Assembly: GCF_014838825.1 (NCBI RefSeq)
Contig: NZ_JACYMO010000004.1
Span: forward strand, 268,402-332,401
Direction of reading: 5' to 3'
Source of the DNA: Erwinia persicina
GTDB lineage: Bacteria > Pseudomonadota > Gammaproteobacteria > Enterobacterales > Enterobacteriaceae
Length of the DNA stretch: 64,000 nucleotides
This document shows positions 34,094-44,788 of the stretch, in pieces (within the stretch, counting starts at the first letter, position 1; each line of letters starts with the position of its first letter). The translations under genes were made by a program, and so were the position numbers. Below the pieces are notes generated by a model, which saw only the letters and a program-made list of their open reading frames with translations, was not told where the DNA came from and searched no databases.

Positions 34094-34120
34094 AATAAGG
34101 CCACACCCTGTGGCCTTATT
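34094..34120. terminator. Bidirectional terminator
   Basis: Perfect 12-bp stem AATAAGGCCACA / TGTGGCCTTATT with a 3-base loop; A-rich on one side and T-rich on the other, serving cI and the convergent SulP gene. Confidence 0.9.
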
Positions 34121-34127
34121 AGGGCGT

Positions 34128-35618
34128 TTACCCCTGCGCCAGCGTGCCCTGCCACGGCCACTGATTCAGCTGAATTCCCCGTTTTTTCGCGCCTTCGCCA
34201 AAATCATGCAGCAACGCTTTGACATCCGGGTCGATATATTCCGCGCTATCGTGATCGACAATCACCACACTGTTCTCCGGGATCTCCGCAAGCAGCCCCT
34301 TCAGACGTGGATTGTGCATAAAGGTCAGATTCTGCTGGAAGCGCAGAACATAATGATCGTCGTAGCGCGTCAGCAGCATGGCGTTGCGGTGGCTTTTATA
34401 GATGCTGAACAGGATCTGCGTCGCCAGGCCGATACCAATCCCCGCCAGCATCCCAAACATCAGAATACCGCCAATCGTGGCAAGGAACGGCACCGACTGC
34501 GGTGCGTCCTGACGGATCTGCGAGACAAACAGCCCCGGTGTGGCCAGCTTGTAACCGGTATACAGCAGAACCGCCGCAAGGCTCGCCAGCGGGATAGCAT
34601 TCAGCACTCCGCTAAACCACAGACCACACACCAGCAGCAGCGCGCCGTGCAGCAGGATCGACAGTTTGCTCTGCGCCCCCGCGCTGACGTTAACCGAACT
34701 GCGCACAATCACCGCAGTGATCGGCAGTCCGCCGAGAAAGCCGGACAAGGCATTACCGATCCCCTGTGCGCGCATCTCTTTATCGGGTGACGGGGCCGGA
34801 TACTGCGGGCGCAGCTTTTTCAGCGCTTCCTGACTGAGCAGGGTTTCCAGGCTGGCCACAATCGCCAGCGTGGCGGCCACCAGATAGACCGCCGGATTCT
34901 GCCATGCCTGCCAGTCCGGCCGTTCCAGCTCGCCGGTCAGGGCGGTAAAGCTGTCAAAGGTGGGCAGAGAGATACGCGGCAGACCGGATGCGAGGTCGGG
35001 GAAAAAGCGCCCCCCCAGCACCGTGGCCAGGCAGCCCAGCAACACCGCCACCAGCGGGCCCGGCATCCAGCCCAGCCAGCGGTTATTTTTGACGGTTTTA
35101 GTGGTCCACAGCCAGAGCACCAGCAGCCCTGCAGACGCCACGGCGATCGCAGGCAGAGAGATATTGAGCGACCCGCCGTTCAGCAGTGAGGCCAGATCGC
35201 TTTCGCCCGCCGCACCAAGGGCAACCGGAATTTGCTGGATGATCAGCAGTATACCAATGGCGGCCAGCATCCCCTTGATCACGCTGCCCGGAACCAGGGT
35301 AATAAAACGCCCGGCACGCAGCGCCCCCATCAGGAACTGCAACACCCCGGCAATCATCAGCGCCAGCAGCAGGGCTGAAAACGATCCCAGCGTCTCGACA
35401 GCCCCGGTGACAATCGTCACCAGCCCGGCAGCCGGACCGCTGACCGCAAACTTTGACGGGCTGAAGGTGGTCACCACCAGCCCCCCTATCACGCCGGTCA
35501 GCAGGCCGACAAAGGGCGGCAACCCGCTGGCCTGGGCGATCCCCAGGCACAGGGGGAGCGCCACCAGAAACACCACCAGTCCGGCGGGAATATCCTGACG
35601 TAACGTCTTCATATTCAT
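34128..35618 (-). CDS. SulP family anion transporter (probable bicarbonate transporter)
   Basis: 496 residues, about 11-12 membrane helices, then a STAS-like C-terminal region (about 430-490: ENSVVIVDHDSAEYIDPDVK). The N-terminus DIPAGLVVFLVALPLCLGIA and FAVSGPAAGLVTIV are typical of SulP. The gene overlaps the carbonic anhydrase gene by four bases. SulP proteins coupled to carbonic anhydrase usually move bicarbonate (BicA-like), which is the best guess over sulfate. Confidence 0.9.
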   Translation of the reverse strand: MNMKTLRQDIPAGLVVFLVALPLCLGIAQASGLPPFVGLLTGVIGGLVVTTFSPSKFAVSGPAAGLVTIVTGAVETLGSFSALLLALMIAGVLQFLMGALRAGRFITLVPGSVIKGMLAAIGILLIIQQIPVALGAAGESDLASLLNGGSLNISLPAIAVASAGLLVLWLWTTKTVKNNRWLGWMPGPLVAVLLGCLATVLGGRFFPDLASGLPRISLPTFDSFTALTGELERPDWQAWQNPAVYLVAATLAIVASLETLLSQEALKKLRPQYPAPSPDKEMRAQGIGNALSGFLGGLPITAVIVRSSVNVSAGAQSKLSILLHGALLLVCGLWFSGVLNAIPLASLAAVLLYTGYKLATPGLFVSQIRQDAPQSVPFLATIGGILMFGMLAGIGIGLATQILFSIYKSHRNAMLLTRYDDHYVLRFQQNLTFMHNPRLKGLLAEIPENSVVIVDHDSAEYIDPDVKALLHDFGEGAKKRGIQLNQWPWQGTLAQG

Positions 35619-36238
35619 ACGCTACCCTCCTCTGTCTGCTGGACAAGCTCTTTCAGATGCCCGCTGTGCAGATCGTACACGCAGCCAAACACCTCCAACG
35701 CCACACCTTCACGCCAGGCCTTCAGCACCGGGTCGGTTTTCACCAGCTGGCTGAACTGCGCCAGCACATTCGCTTCCACCAGGCGATTGAGGTGCGCCCC
35801 CGGTTCCTCATCGCCCGCCTGCGTTGCCAGGGCGGGTGACAGGGCATTTCGCAGTTGGGTGATACGCCGTGCCAGCGGCGAGTTTTCATCCCCCAGGGGG
35901 ATGTCCGGCAGGGTCAGCGCCGCCTGCACGCCCCCACAGCCGTAATGCCCACAAAGTACAATGCTGGAAACCTTCAAATATTCAAGGGCATACTGCAATA
36001 CGCTCATAAAGTTATCGTCATGACTCACGACCATATTGGCGATATTACGATGTACAAAGAGCTCCCCGGGGTGCGCACCGGTCAGCACCTCCGCCGGCAC
36101 GCGGCTGTCGGAACACCCGATCCATAAAGCATGGGGCTGCTGCCCGTCCACATTTTGCCGGAAATAGTGCGGATTACGTTGGCGTCGCTGTAAGGCCCAA
36201 CTGCGGTTTTTCGCTAACAGGGGTTTTAGGGTCGTCAA
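35615..36238 (-). CDS. Beta-carbonic anhydrase
   Basis: 207 residues. Zinc ligands and active site: CSDSR (about residues 43-47) and HYGCGG (about 98-103), the beta-class set. Interconverts CO2 and bicarbonate. Co-translated with the SulP transporter downstream (ATGA overlap). Similar in type to E. coli Can, but the pairing differs from the can locus of E. coli. Confidence 0.93.
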   Translation of the reverse strand: MTTLKPLLAKNRSWALQRRQRNPHYFRQNVDGQQPHALWIGCSDSRVPAEVLTGAHPGELFVHRNIANMVVSHDDNFMSVLQYALEYLKVSSIVLCGHYGCGGVQAALTLPDIPLGDENSPLARRITQLRNALSPALATQAGDEEPGAHLNRLVEANVLAQFSQLVKTDPVLKAWREGVALEVFGCVYDLHSGHLKELVQQTEEGSV

Positions 36239-36732
36239 AATAGAATCTCTCTTCCGGGAAGCTGGGAAATAAGTTCTAACATCTTAGTGAATAGAAAGTG
36301 ATTAAGATTAATCTTAACTGACAATAAATAACGGAAATGTAAACTTGCTTAAATTTTCTTTATTTACACTCATTATGCAGGCATGGAAAAAATATAAGTA
36401 AATCTTATTACCCTGCCAAAATAAATAACAGTGAACATTATAAGCAAATAAAATCAATAAGTTACAATAAAATAGCACAACATTGAAATAGCGGATATTT
36501 TGGATGGCAATGTTTTTTAAATACCCGAATCTCTTTTATTAACTAATAAAACCAAATCAACATTCCTTCCGGTACAGTGTTAAATTCTTATCTTACTGCT
36601 CAGGCTGAATTTATTATTTAGTTACCCGGGTTATCAATTATTGTCAGTAAATGCGCCATAATTTAAGCGGATTTACATTTCACAGTCTGTCAGAGAAGAC
36701 CCGCTGCGGCGGGGAACCTGTTTTGCCCGGCA
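36239..36732. other. AT-rich intergenic region without gene
   Basis: Nearly 500 bases, very AT-rich, between the carbonic anhydrase start and the end of idnR. I see only possible promoters for the carbonic anhydrase gene and no coding or RNA gene. Confidence 0.55.
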
Positions 36733-37728
36733 TCAGATTGTCTCCCCCATAAAGATCTGATAGCTCAGATCGATGGAGTCTGCCGAGAAGCGGCTGTCAC
36801 CGATCTTTTTCAGCAGCAGTTCAGCGGCGGTATAACCGATAGCGTAACGAGGCGTGATCACACTGGCCATGCTCGGGTACATCTCGCGGCTGATATCCAG
36901 CCCGTGGAAGCCGGCAATCGCGATGCGGCCCGGTACGGCAATACCGTGGCGCTGGCAGTGCAGCAGGGCGCCCAGTGACAGATCGTCGTTGGTGCAGAAC
37001 ACGGCATCCAGATCGGGGAACTGCTCCAGCGCGCTGGCCAGCATCGCGGCCCCCAGTTTCTGCGAGGAGATCGCTTTCGGGTTAACCCGGTTGCCCACGC
37101 CGCCGCGCTCCTCCATCGCCTGACAGTAACCACGGTAGCGAAACTCATCCCGGCGGTCATCCTGGGAACCGAAGTAGATCACCCGCCTGCGCCCCTGGTC
37201 GAGCAGCGTGCGCGTCATATCGTAACCGGCGCTGAAGTTGTTAAACCCCACCTGCATGTCCAGGCAGGAGCCCTGGGTATCCATCACTTCAACAATCGGG
37301 ATCTGCGCCGCCCGCAGATACTTCACCGCGCGCAGGGTGTGATCTTTTTCACTGAGGATAATGCCGTCAATGTTGTACGACAGCAGATTAATGATCTGCT
37401 CCTCTTCGGTCTGTTTGTCATAGTTGTAGTTGGCAATCAGCGTCTGGTAGCGCCCCTCCTGGGTCGCCGCTTCGATACCGCTGAGGAGGTCAGCAAAGAT
37501 CTGATTTTTAAACGAGGGGATCAGCACGCCGAGGGTATAGCTCTTCGAGCTGAGGAGCATCTCCGGCGCACGGTTAGGAATGTAGTTAATTTCTTCGATA
37601 ATCTGCGCGATCTTCGCCCCGGTTTCCGGTGATACCCGGTCAGGCGTGCGCAGGTAACGGCTGACCGTCATTTTCGTCACGCCAGCCAGCGTGGCGATGT
37701 CCTGTAGCGATATGCGGTGCGATCTCAT
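36733..37728 (-). CDS. idnR: LacI-type regulator of idonate/gluconate genes
   Basis: 331 residues. N-terminal helix-turn-helix SLQDIATLAGVTKMTVSRYL, close to GntR/IdnR, then a sugar-binding-like domain (LGVLIPSFKNQIFADLLSGI). E. coli IdnR senses idonate or 5-ketogluconate and activates idn while affecting gnt genes. It is the last gene of idnDOTR, after an internal terminator. A fitting operator lies before idnD (41174-41189). Confidence 0.9.
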   Translation of the reverse strand: MRSHRISLQDIATLAGVTKMTVSRYLRTPDRVSPETGAKIAQIIEEINYIPNRAPEMLLSSKSYTLGVLIPSFKNQIFADLLSGIEAATQEGRYQTLIANYNYDKQTEEEQIINLLSYNIDGIILSEKDHTLRAVKYLRAAQIPIVEVMDTQGSCLDMQVGFNNFSAGYDMTRTLLDQGRRRVIYFGSQDDRRDEFRYRGYCQAMEERGGVGNRVNPKAISSQKLGAAMLASALEQFPDLDAVFCTNDDLSLGALLHCQRHGIAVPGRIAIAGFHGLDISREMYPSMASVITPRYAIGYTAAELLLKKIGDSRFSADSIDLSYQIFMGETI

Positions 37729-37748
37729 GCGTTTCCAGCGTTCAAAAG

Positions 37749-37777
37749 AAAAAAGGGCCAGGCACCTGCCTGACCCT
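37749..37777 (-). terminator. Terminator between idnT and idnR
   Basis: AGGGTCAGGCA / TGCCTGGCCCT stem (one mismatch) followed by TTTTTT on the minus strand; would lower idnR relative to idnDOT. Confidence 0.8.
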
Positions 37778-37791
37778 GTGTCGCAATACTG

Positions 37792-39111
37792 TTAATGGAT
37801 GATGGCGTTTAAAATCAGCACACCGGCCAGGCCGAGGAAGGAGATCAGCGTTTCCATCACCGTCCAGGTTTTCAGCGTCTCAATCACGCTCAGGTTGAAA
37901 TAGCCTTTAAACAGCCAGAAGCCCGGGTCATTGACGTGTGAAGCAATGACGCTACCGGAGCCCACGGCCAGTACCATCAGCGCCGGGTCGGCGTGGGTAA
38001 TGGCAATAATGGGCGTAACGATACCGGCGGTAGTAATGGCCGCTACGGTGGCAGAGCCCAGCGCAATACGCAGCATCGCTGCTACCGTCCAGCACATCAG
38101 CAGCGGAGAGAGTGATGAACCCTTCATCATGTTAGCGATGTAGTCACCCACGCCGCTGTCCACCAGCACCTGCTTAAAGGCACCGCCACCCGCAATGATA
38201 AAGACGATCATAGCGATAGCCGCAATGGATGAACTGCACATCTCCATCACTTCTTCCATTTTACGCCCGTTGCGCAGACCCAGCGTAAACACCGCAATCA
38301 CCACGGAAATAAACAGCGCGACCGCCGGATTCCCCACAAATTCGAAGAACTGGCGCAGCACGTTCTCTTTCGGCGTGGTCAGCTCAAATACTGCCGCCAC
38401 CGCCATCAGGATCACCGGGATCACCGCAGCAAAGATGCTGGTCCAGAACCCTGGCATTTCGTGATCTTCAAAGATTTTCGGGTTATACAGGCCTTCCGGC
38501 GGCGACTTCTCGAAACCTTTGAGGAATTTTGAGAAGATCGGCCCGGCGATAATCACGGTAGGAATGGTGATGATCATGCCGTAGAGCAGCGTGGTGCCCA
38601 GATTTGCGCCAAAGATGGTGGCAATGGCCGTAGGCCCCGGGTGCGGCGGCAGGAAGCAGTGCGTCACGGACAGCGCGGCGACCATCGGCAGCCCCACGTA
38701 CAGCATCGGCATGCCCGAGGCGGCGACCACGGTAAACACCAGCGGCAGCAACAGCACAAAGCCAATCTCGTAGAACATCGCCAGACCGACAATCAGGCCG
38801 GTGACCATCAGCGCCCACTGCACGCGTTGTTTACCGAAGGAGGCAATCAGCGTGGTGGCGACGCGCTGCGCGGCCCCGGTATCTGACACCAGCTTACCCA
38901 GCATCGCCCCGAAGCCGAGGATCAGCGCCAGGCTGCCGAGCGTACCGCCGACCCCTTTCTGAATGGAGGCGATCACCGCCAGCGGTGTCATCCCCTCTGC
39001 CACACCAACCACGGCAGAGACAAATATCAGCGCAATAAAGCCGTTGACCTTGAAGACGATCATCAGCACCAGCAGCAGGATTACGCCAATAGCTATTATT
39101 GTAATGGGCAT
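37792..39111 (-). CDS. idnT: L-idonate/gluconate transporter (GntP family)
   Basis: 439 residues, about 12 membrane segments, GntP-family pattern: THCFLPPHPGPTAIATIFGA (about 150-170), HVNDPGFWLFKGYF near the C-terminus. Takes up L-idonate, 5-ketogluconate and gluconate by proton symport. Lies after idnO with a palindromic repeat in the 160-base gap. Confidence 0.92.
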   Translation of the reverse strand: MPITIIAIGVILLLVLMIVFKVNGFIALIFVSAVVGVAEGMTPLAVIASIQKGVGGTLGSLALILGFGAMLGKLVSDTGAAQRVATTLIASFGKQRVQWALMVTGLIVGLAMFYEIGFVLLLPLVFTVVAASGMPMLYVGLPMVAALSVTHCFLPPHPGPTAIATIFGANLGTTLLYGMIITIPTVIIAGPIFSKFLKGFEKSPPEGLYNPKIFEDHEMPGFWTSIFAAVIPVILMAVAAVFELTTPKENVLRQFFEFVGNPAVALFISVVIAVFTLGLRNGRKMEEVMEMCSSSIAAIAMIVFIIAGGGAFKQVLVDSGVGDYIANMMKGSSLSPLLMCWTVAAMLRIALGSATVAAITTAGIVTPIIAITHADPALMVLAVGSGSVIASHVNDPGFWLFKGYFNLSVIETLKTWTVMETLISFLGLAGVLILNAIIH

Positions 39112-39164
39112 AAAGCACTTCCTTTAAAAGTAGAGGTACAGTTCTGATAAGCGTGCTTATCCGG

Positions 39165-39266
39165 AAGGTTTCTGGTTGCAACAGGGCGGCGACTCAACAC
39201 CTCCCCGAAGCGTAACCGGGACGTGCGCAGGAAGCCAACACCGCTGCAGCCTGAAAGATAAAGGAT
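39165..39266. repeat. Intergenic palindromic repeat, copy B (diverged)
   Basis: Keeps the edges GGTTGCAACAGGGCGGCGAC and GAAGCCAACACCGCTGCAGC seen in copies A and C, while the central hairpin is degraded. Lies between idnO and idnT. Confidence 0.6.
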
Positions 39267-39269
39267 AAA

Positions 39270-40034
39270 CTACACCGCGACGCGCATCCCACCATCGACA
39301 AAAAGTAGGTGCCCGTTCACAAAATCAGACGCTTTCGAGGCAAGGAACACCGCCGCGCCGATCAATTCCTCCGGATTACCCCAGCGTGCGGCAGGCGTAC
39401 GTTTGCATAACCAGGCGGTGAAGGCTTCATCGTCGGCCAGCGCCTGGGTCATCTCGGTTTTGAAATACCCCGGGGCGATACCGTTGACCTGAATGTTGTG
39501 GCGCGCCAGCTCAACGCACATACCGCGCGTCAGCATGGTGACGGCCCCTTTCGATGCGGCATAGGGGGTGATGGTGTCACGCCCCAGCTCGCTCTGCATG
39601 GAGCCGATATTGATAATTTTGCCTTTCTGACGCGTCACCATCTGGCGGGCAACGGCCTGGGAGACCAGGAATACGGCCGTCTGATTAACCGCGATCACGT
39701 CGTTCCAGTCCTGCTCCGGGAACTCGAGGAACGGGCGGCGGCGCTGAATACCGGCGTTGTTGACCAGAACATCAATCGGGCCAATTTCAGCCTCAATTTT
39801 CTCGACTGCCGCATTCACTTCGGCGGACTGCGTCACGTTAAAAGCCACCGCGTGCGCCCTGTACCCCTGCTGACGCAGGTCGTCGGCAGCCTTATCGGCT
39901 CCCTGCTGGGTGGTGGCGTTAATAATTACCTCCGCCCCGGCTTCAGCCAGCCCTCTGGCCATCAGGAAACCAATACCACGGCCAGAACCGGTGATCAGCA
40001 CACGTTTATTATCGAGCGAAAAAAGCGTTGTCAT
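39270..40034 (-). CDS. idnO: 5-keto-D-gluconate 5-reductase (SDR)
   Basis: 254 residues. TGSGRGIGFLMARGLAEAGA (cofactor loop), VLVNNAGIQRRRPFLEFPEQ and the active-site TPYAASKGAVTMLTRGMCVE match E. coli IdnO closely. Reduces 5-ketogluconate to gluconate. ATG 40034 has AAGGA five bases upstream; an in-frame ATG at 40040 overlaps that site. Confidence 0.94.
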   Translation of the reverse strand: MTTLFSLDNKRVLITGSGRGIGFLMARGLAEAGAEVIINATTQQGADKAADDLRQQGYRAHAVAFNVTQSAEVNAAVEKIEAEIGPIDVLVNNAGIQRRRPFLEFPEQDWNDVIAVNQTAVFLVSQAVARQMVTRQKGKIINIGSMQSELGRDTITPYAASKGAVTMLTRGMCVELARHNIQVNGIAPGYFKTEMTQALADDEAFTAWLCKRTPAARWGNPEELIGAAVFLASKASDFVNGHLLFVDGGMRVAV

Positions 40035-40043
40035 GGTCATCCT

Positions 40044-41075
40044 TTAAAAAGTCAGCTGCACTTTGGCGGCCCGGCTCTTGTCACCGGCAAACTGCAGTGC
40101 CGCATCAATATTCTGGTAGTCATATTCACCGCTGAACAGCGGCAGTGGGTTGACGGTGCCGTTACCCAGCCACTCCACCGCCGTGTTGAATTCGGTGGTA
40201 AAGCGGAACGAGCCCACCAGACTGATCTCTTTAGCGATCAGCATCATAATCGGGAAGGCTGGCACGTCGCCGCCCATGCCCACCTGCACCAGGGTGCCTT
40301 TCGCCCGCGTCACTTCCAGGCAGCGCGTCAGTGAGGAAGGATGGCCCGAGGCTTCAAACGCCACGTCAAAGTAGCCTTTGTCTGCCAGGTACGGGGTGAA
40401 GTCCCCGCTGGCAGCATGAACAGTGGCGGTTGCCCCCATCGCAAGCGCCATTTCCAGCGAGCGCTCGCTGACGTCGGCACAAACCACTTCTGCCGCCCCT
40501 TTGGCCTTTGCGGCAGCGGCAATCAGGCAACCGATTGGGCCCACGCCAGAGATAAAGACCTTTTTGCCCTGCAATTCGCCGCCCTGATTGGCCGCGTGGA
40601 TGCAGACCGCCAGCGGCTCGGCAAACACCATCACTTTGTCGTCTGCAGCATTGTCGTAAGGGATGCACTGGCTGCTGTCGACGACTTTGAACTGGGTGAA
40701 GCCGCCATCCACATGTGGGTAGTACATTGCACTGCCGAAGAAGCGCATGGTGGTACACTGGTTATCTTCACCGGCCAGGCAATATTTACAGCTGCCGCAG
40801 GGTTTTGACGGATTGACCGCCACTTTCTGGCCCTCGTGCAGCGCCGGGTTGTCGCTTTTCACCACCTGCCCAATCACTTCGTGACCGAGGATCATCGGCA
40901 TTTTTACCGCAAAACTGCCGACTTTACCGTGCTGATAGTAGTGCAGGTCGGAGCCGCAGATGCCGCCACGGGTGATGCGAACCAGCGTGCCTTCGCCCGT
41001 GTAATTCACCTGCTGGCTGATAACTTCAACCTGCTCTTTACCGTTGATCATGCAGGATTGTGTGAGGGTGCTCAT
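40044..41075 (-). CDS. idnD: L-idonate 5-dehydrogenase (zinc MDR)
   Basis: 343 residues, the length of E. coli IdnD. Catalytic zinc Cys in ITRGGICGSDLHYYQHG, the HE pair in MILGHEVIG, structural-zinc cysteines in PCGSCKYCLAGEDNQC, Rossmann ISGVGPIGCLIAAAAKAKGA. Oxidises L-idonate to 5-ketogluconate. First gene of the operon. Confidence 0.94.
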   Translation of the reverse strand: MSTLTQSCMINGKEQVEVISQQVNYTGEGTLVRITRGGICGSDLHYYQHGKVGSFAVKMPMILGHEVIGQVVKSDNPALHEGQKVAVNPSKPCGSCKYCLAGEDNQCTTMRFFGSAMYYPHVDGGFTQFKVVDSSQCIPYDNAADDKVMVFAEPLAVCIHAANQGGELQGKKVFISGVGPIGCLIAAAAKAKGAAEVVCADVSERSLEMALAMGATATVHAASGDFTPYLADKGYFDVAFEASGHPSSLTRCLEVTRAKGTLVQVGMGGDVPAFPIMMLIAKEISLVGSFRFTTEFNTAVEWLGNGTVNPLPLFSGEYDYQNIDAALQFAGDKSRAAKVQLTF

Positions 41076-41136
41076 GGTGGTCTCCAGTACGTGTCGGTAT
41101 ATGGCGCCTATCAAATCGATGTTTAACTTGTAATTC

Positions 41137-41152
41137 TGTGAATCAGATCACC
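41137..41152 (-). promoter_or_regulatory. CRP site before idnD
   Basis: TGTGAATCAGATCACC: TGTGA-N6-TCACC, nine of ten conserved positions. 60-75 bases before idnD. Confidence 0.75.
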
Positions 41153-41173
41153 AAAATTCATGTTACTAAATCA

Positions 41174-41189
41174 ATGTTACGCATAACGT
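41174..41189 (-). promoter_or_regulatory. IdnR/GntR operator before idnD
   Basis: ATGTTACGCATAACGT, an inverted repeat close to the E. coli GntR/IdnR operator (ATGTTA-N4-TAACAT). Upstream of the CRP site, a position suited to activation by IdnR. Confidence 0.75.
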
Positions 41190-41247
41190 GAAGCGCGTTG
41201 TCCTTTCTCTGCGAGATATTCAGTGGCATTCATCACAAAGCGATTAA

Positions 41248-43314
<2,067 letters not shown>

Positions 43315-43318
43315 AGCA

Positions 43319-43846
43319 TTATCCTGTGACTGCCCCGCTGGTTTGCACGCAGCGCCGGCGCAGTTCACGACGGAAAACCTCTATCGTCCACATCCACAGG
43401 ATATGCCCGAGGGTTTCGGAAAAAATCTCTTCCACCGGCAAGTGCCAGATCGGGGGTGCCCATCCCCCCACGGGCAGCACAATCCCATGGAAAATGACGG
43501 TGATAGCCAGCGCAAAGCCCACGCCCTGCCACAGCGTTATTTTCGGGAAAATCTCTGCCAGCCAGCAGTAGAACATGGCAAAAAAGAGGGAAAACAGGTG
43601 ATGCACACCCGCCACCCCCCAGTTTACGAGGTGGCCGGAATAGTGATAAACCATATTATTCACAGTAAAGCCAAAGTCACTGAGCATCTCAGCCGGAGGA
43701 ATGGCCCGGTCAGGGGTTCGCGGCGGGAAGGGATTTTCGGTTCCCCATTTTACAAAACTGGCGACATTCCCCCCCATAAAACCGGAGAAAAGTGCTGCAG
43801 CAACGTGACGTTGTGGTGCAGGATGGCTAACGGCCAGGGTGTTCAT
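43319..43846 (-). CDS. YagU-like inner membrane protein (DUF1440)
   Basis: 175 residues with about four hydrophobic segments; contains ALFSGFMGGNVASFVKWGTE and GVAGVHHLFSLFFAMFY, similar to E. coli YagU, reported to help acid resistance. ATG 43846 has GGAAGGAC upstream; the longer open frame to 43957 lacks a ribosome site. Convergent with fadH. Confidence 0.85.
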   Translation of the reverse strand: MNTLAVSHPAPQRHVAAALFSGFMGGNVASFVKWGTENPFPPRTPDRAIPPAEMLSDFGFTVNNMVYHYSGHLVNWGVAGVHHLFSLFFAMFYCWLAEIFPKITLWQGVGFALAITVIFHGIVLPVGGWAPPIWHLPVEEIFSETLGHILWMWTIEVFRRELRRRCVQTSGAVTG

Positions 43847-44020
43847 AGGATGTCCTTCCATTGACAGTGATTTAATCCAATCGTCCCCAAAGGATACCCT
43901 GTTTCCCGTCCCCGGTTTACAGCAGGAATGGCGAAAAATGCGCACTGAATAAAACATTAAAAATGTCGCATCGCACCTGTAGTATCACTGCAACGCCTCC
44001 GAGATAAAAAGGAACCTACG

Positions 44021-44734
44021 ATGCCGCACTCCTGTCATTCTGCCCTGCTCTCCCGCCTGAGCTGGCTTGACCACGCGTTTATGTCCGCAGGCGAACGCCC
44101 CCCTGAAGCAACGCTGTATAACCAGCAGCGCCACAGTGCCCGCGTCATTTCCGATGTGGAGGCCCGGCCGGTGAAAAGTCAGGAAGCTGACGGTCTGATA
44201 GGTACCGGCAGTACGCCCGTGGCGATCTACACCGCTGACTGCCTGCCGGTGCTGATTGCCGATACGCGTCAGCGACAGGTGGCAGCGGTGCACGGGGGAT
44301 TAAAAGGCATACTGAGCGGGGTGATGGGTAACGCCATCGCGCAGCTGTTTGTACGCGGAGCCACGCCGGACAGCCTGTTTATAGCCATCGGCCCGGCTAT
44401 CGGCCCGTGCTGCTATGAGCTCGGTCAGGATGTGATCGCCCGGGCACAGCAGGATGACCCGCATCACCTGGCAGAGCTGATGTCATGGTCTGCCACTCCC
44501 TTTCGTAACCCGTCGGCCGTGCGCCCGCAGGCGCAGGGAACCACCGGTGGCATCTGGTTTGATCTGCCACTGCTGGCAAAACGCATTGCGCTACGCGCCG
44601 GGGTGCCGGAAAGCCAGATTGAGCTATCGCAGGTGTGTACCTACTGTATGGCTGAGGAGCAGGCGAGTTACCGCCGCAACAGCCACTTTCAGCAGGGCTA
44701 TCAGCAGCGATTTTCGTGGATTGCGAAGCGATAA
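44021..44734 (+). CDS. Laccase-domain protein, YfiH-like (second paralogue type)
   Basis: 237 residues of the multicopper polyphenol oxidase / YfiH family, now known mainly as purine nucleoside phosphorylases acting on adenosine. Metal ligands are recognisable in YTADCLPVLIAD, VAAVHGG and GPAIGPCCYELG. The end TYCMAEEQASYRRNSHFQQG fits. This copy is not yfiH itself by context (yfiH lies near clpB/rluD), so it is likely a paralogue. Confidence 0.82.
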   Translation: MPHSCHSALLSRLSWLDHAFMSAGERPPEATLYNQQRHSARVISDVEARPVKSQEADGLIGTGSTPVAIYTADCLPVLIADTRQRQVAAVHGGLKGILSGVMGNAIAQLFVRGATPDSLFIAIGPAIGPCCYELGQDVIARAQQDDPHHLAELMSWSATPFRNPSAVRPQAQGTTGGIWFDLPLLAKRIALRAGVPESQIELSQVCTYCMAEEQASYRRNSHFQQGYQQRFSWIAKR

Positions 44735-44757
44735 CGTCAGGAACGAGGTGTGTTTTT

Positions 44758-44779
44758 CCCCCGGTAAGAGCACCGGGGG
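44758..44779. terminator. Hairpin between convergent genes
   Basis: Perfect CCCCCGGT / ACCGGGGG stem with a 6-base loop, preceded by TTTTT. Between the laccase-domain gene and rlmG. Confidence 0.6.
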
Positions 44780-44788
44780 CCCGGCGGG

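Larger units (their letters stand above)
20894..34120. mobile_element. Headless P2/186-type element: predicted R-type tailocin locus
   Basis: Gene order on the minus strand is X, holin, endolysin, Rz/Rz1, R, V, W, J, I, H, FI, FII, E/E', T, U, D, ogr. This is P2 order with the head genes Q, P, O, N, M, L removed, as well as S and the fibre chaperone G. At the far end are a LexA-controlled small gene (minus strand) and a 186-type cI (plus strand). Integrase, excision and replication genes are absent and I found no flanking direct repeats. All tail genes look full length apart from a shortened tape measure and fibre, and all frames are intact. A decayed prophage would show random damage; this selective loss fits a domesticated contractile bacteriocin. 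Bounded by terminators at 20894 and 34120. Confidence 0.88.

Noticed and set aside
20922..34127. Possible attL/attR repeats at the tailocin edges
   Set aside because: Only 6-base matches such as AGGGCG were found between the two ends; not convincing, and no integrase is present.
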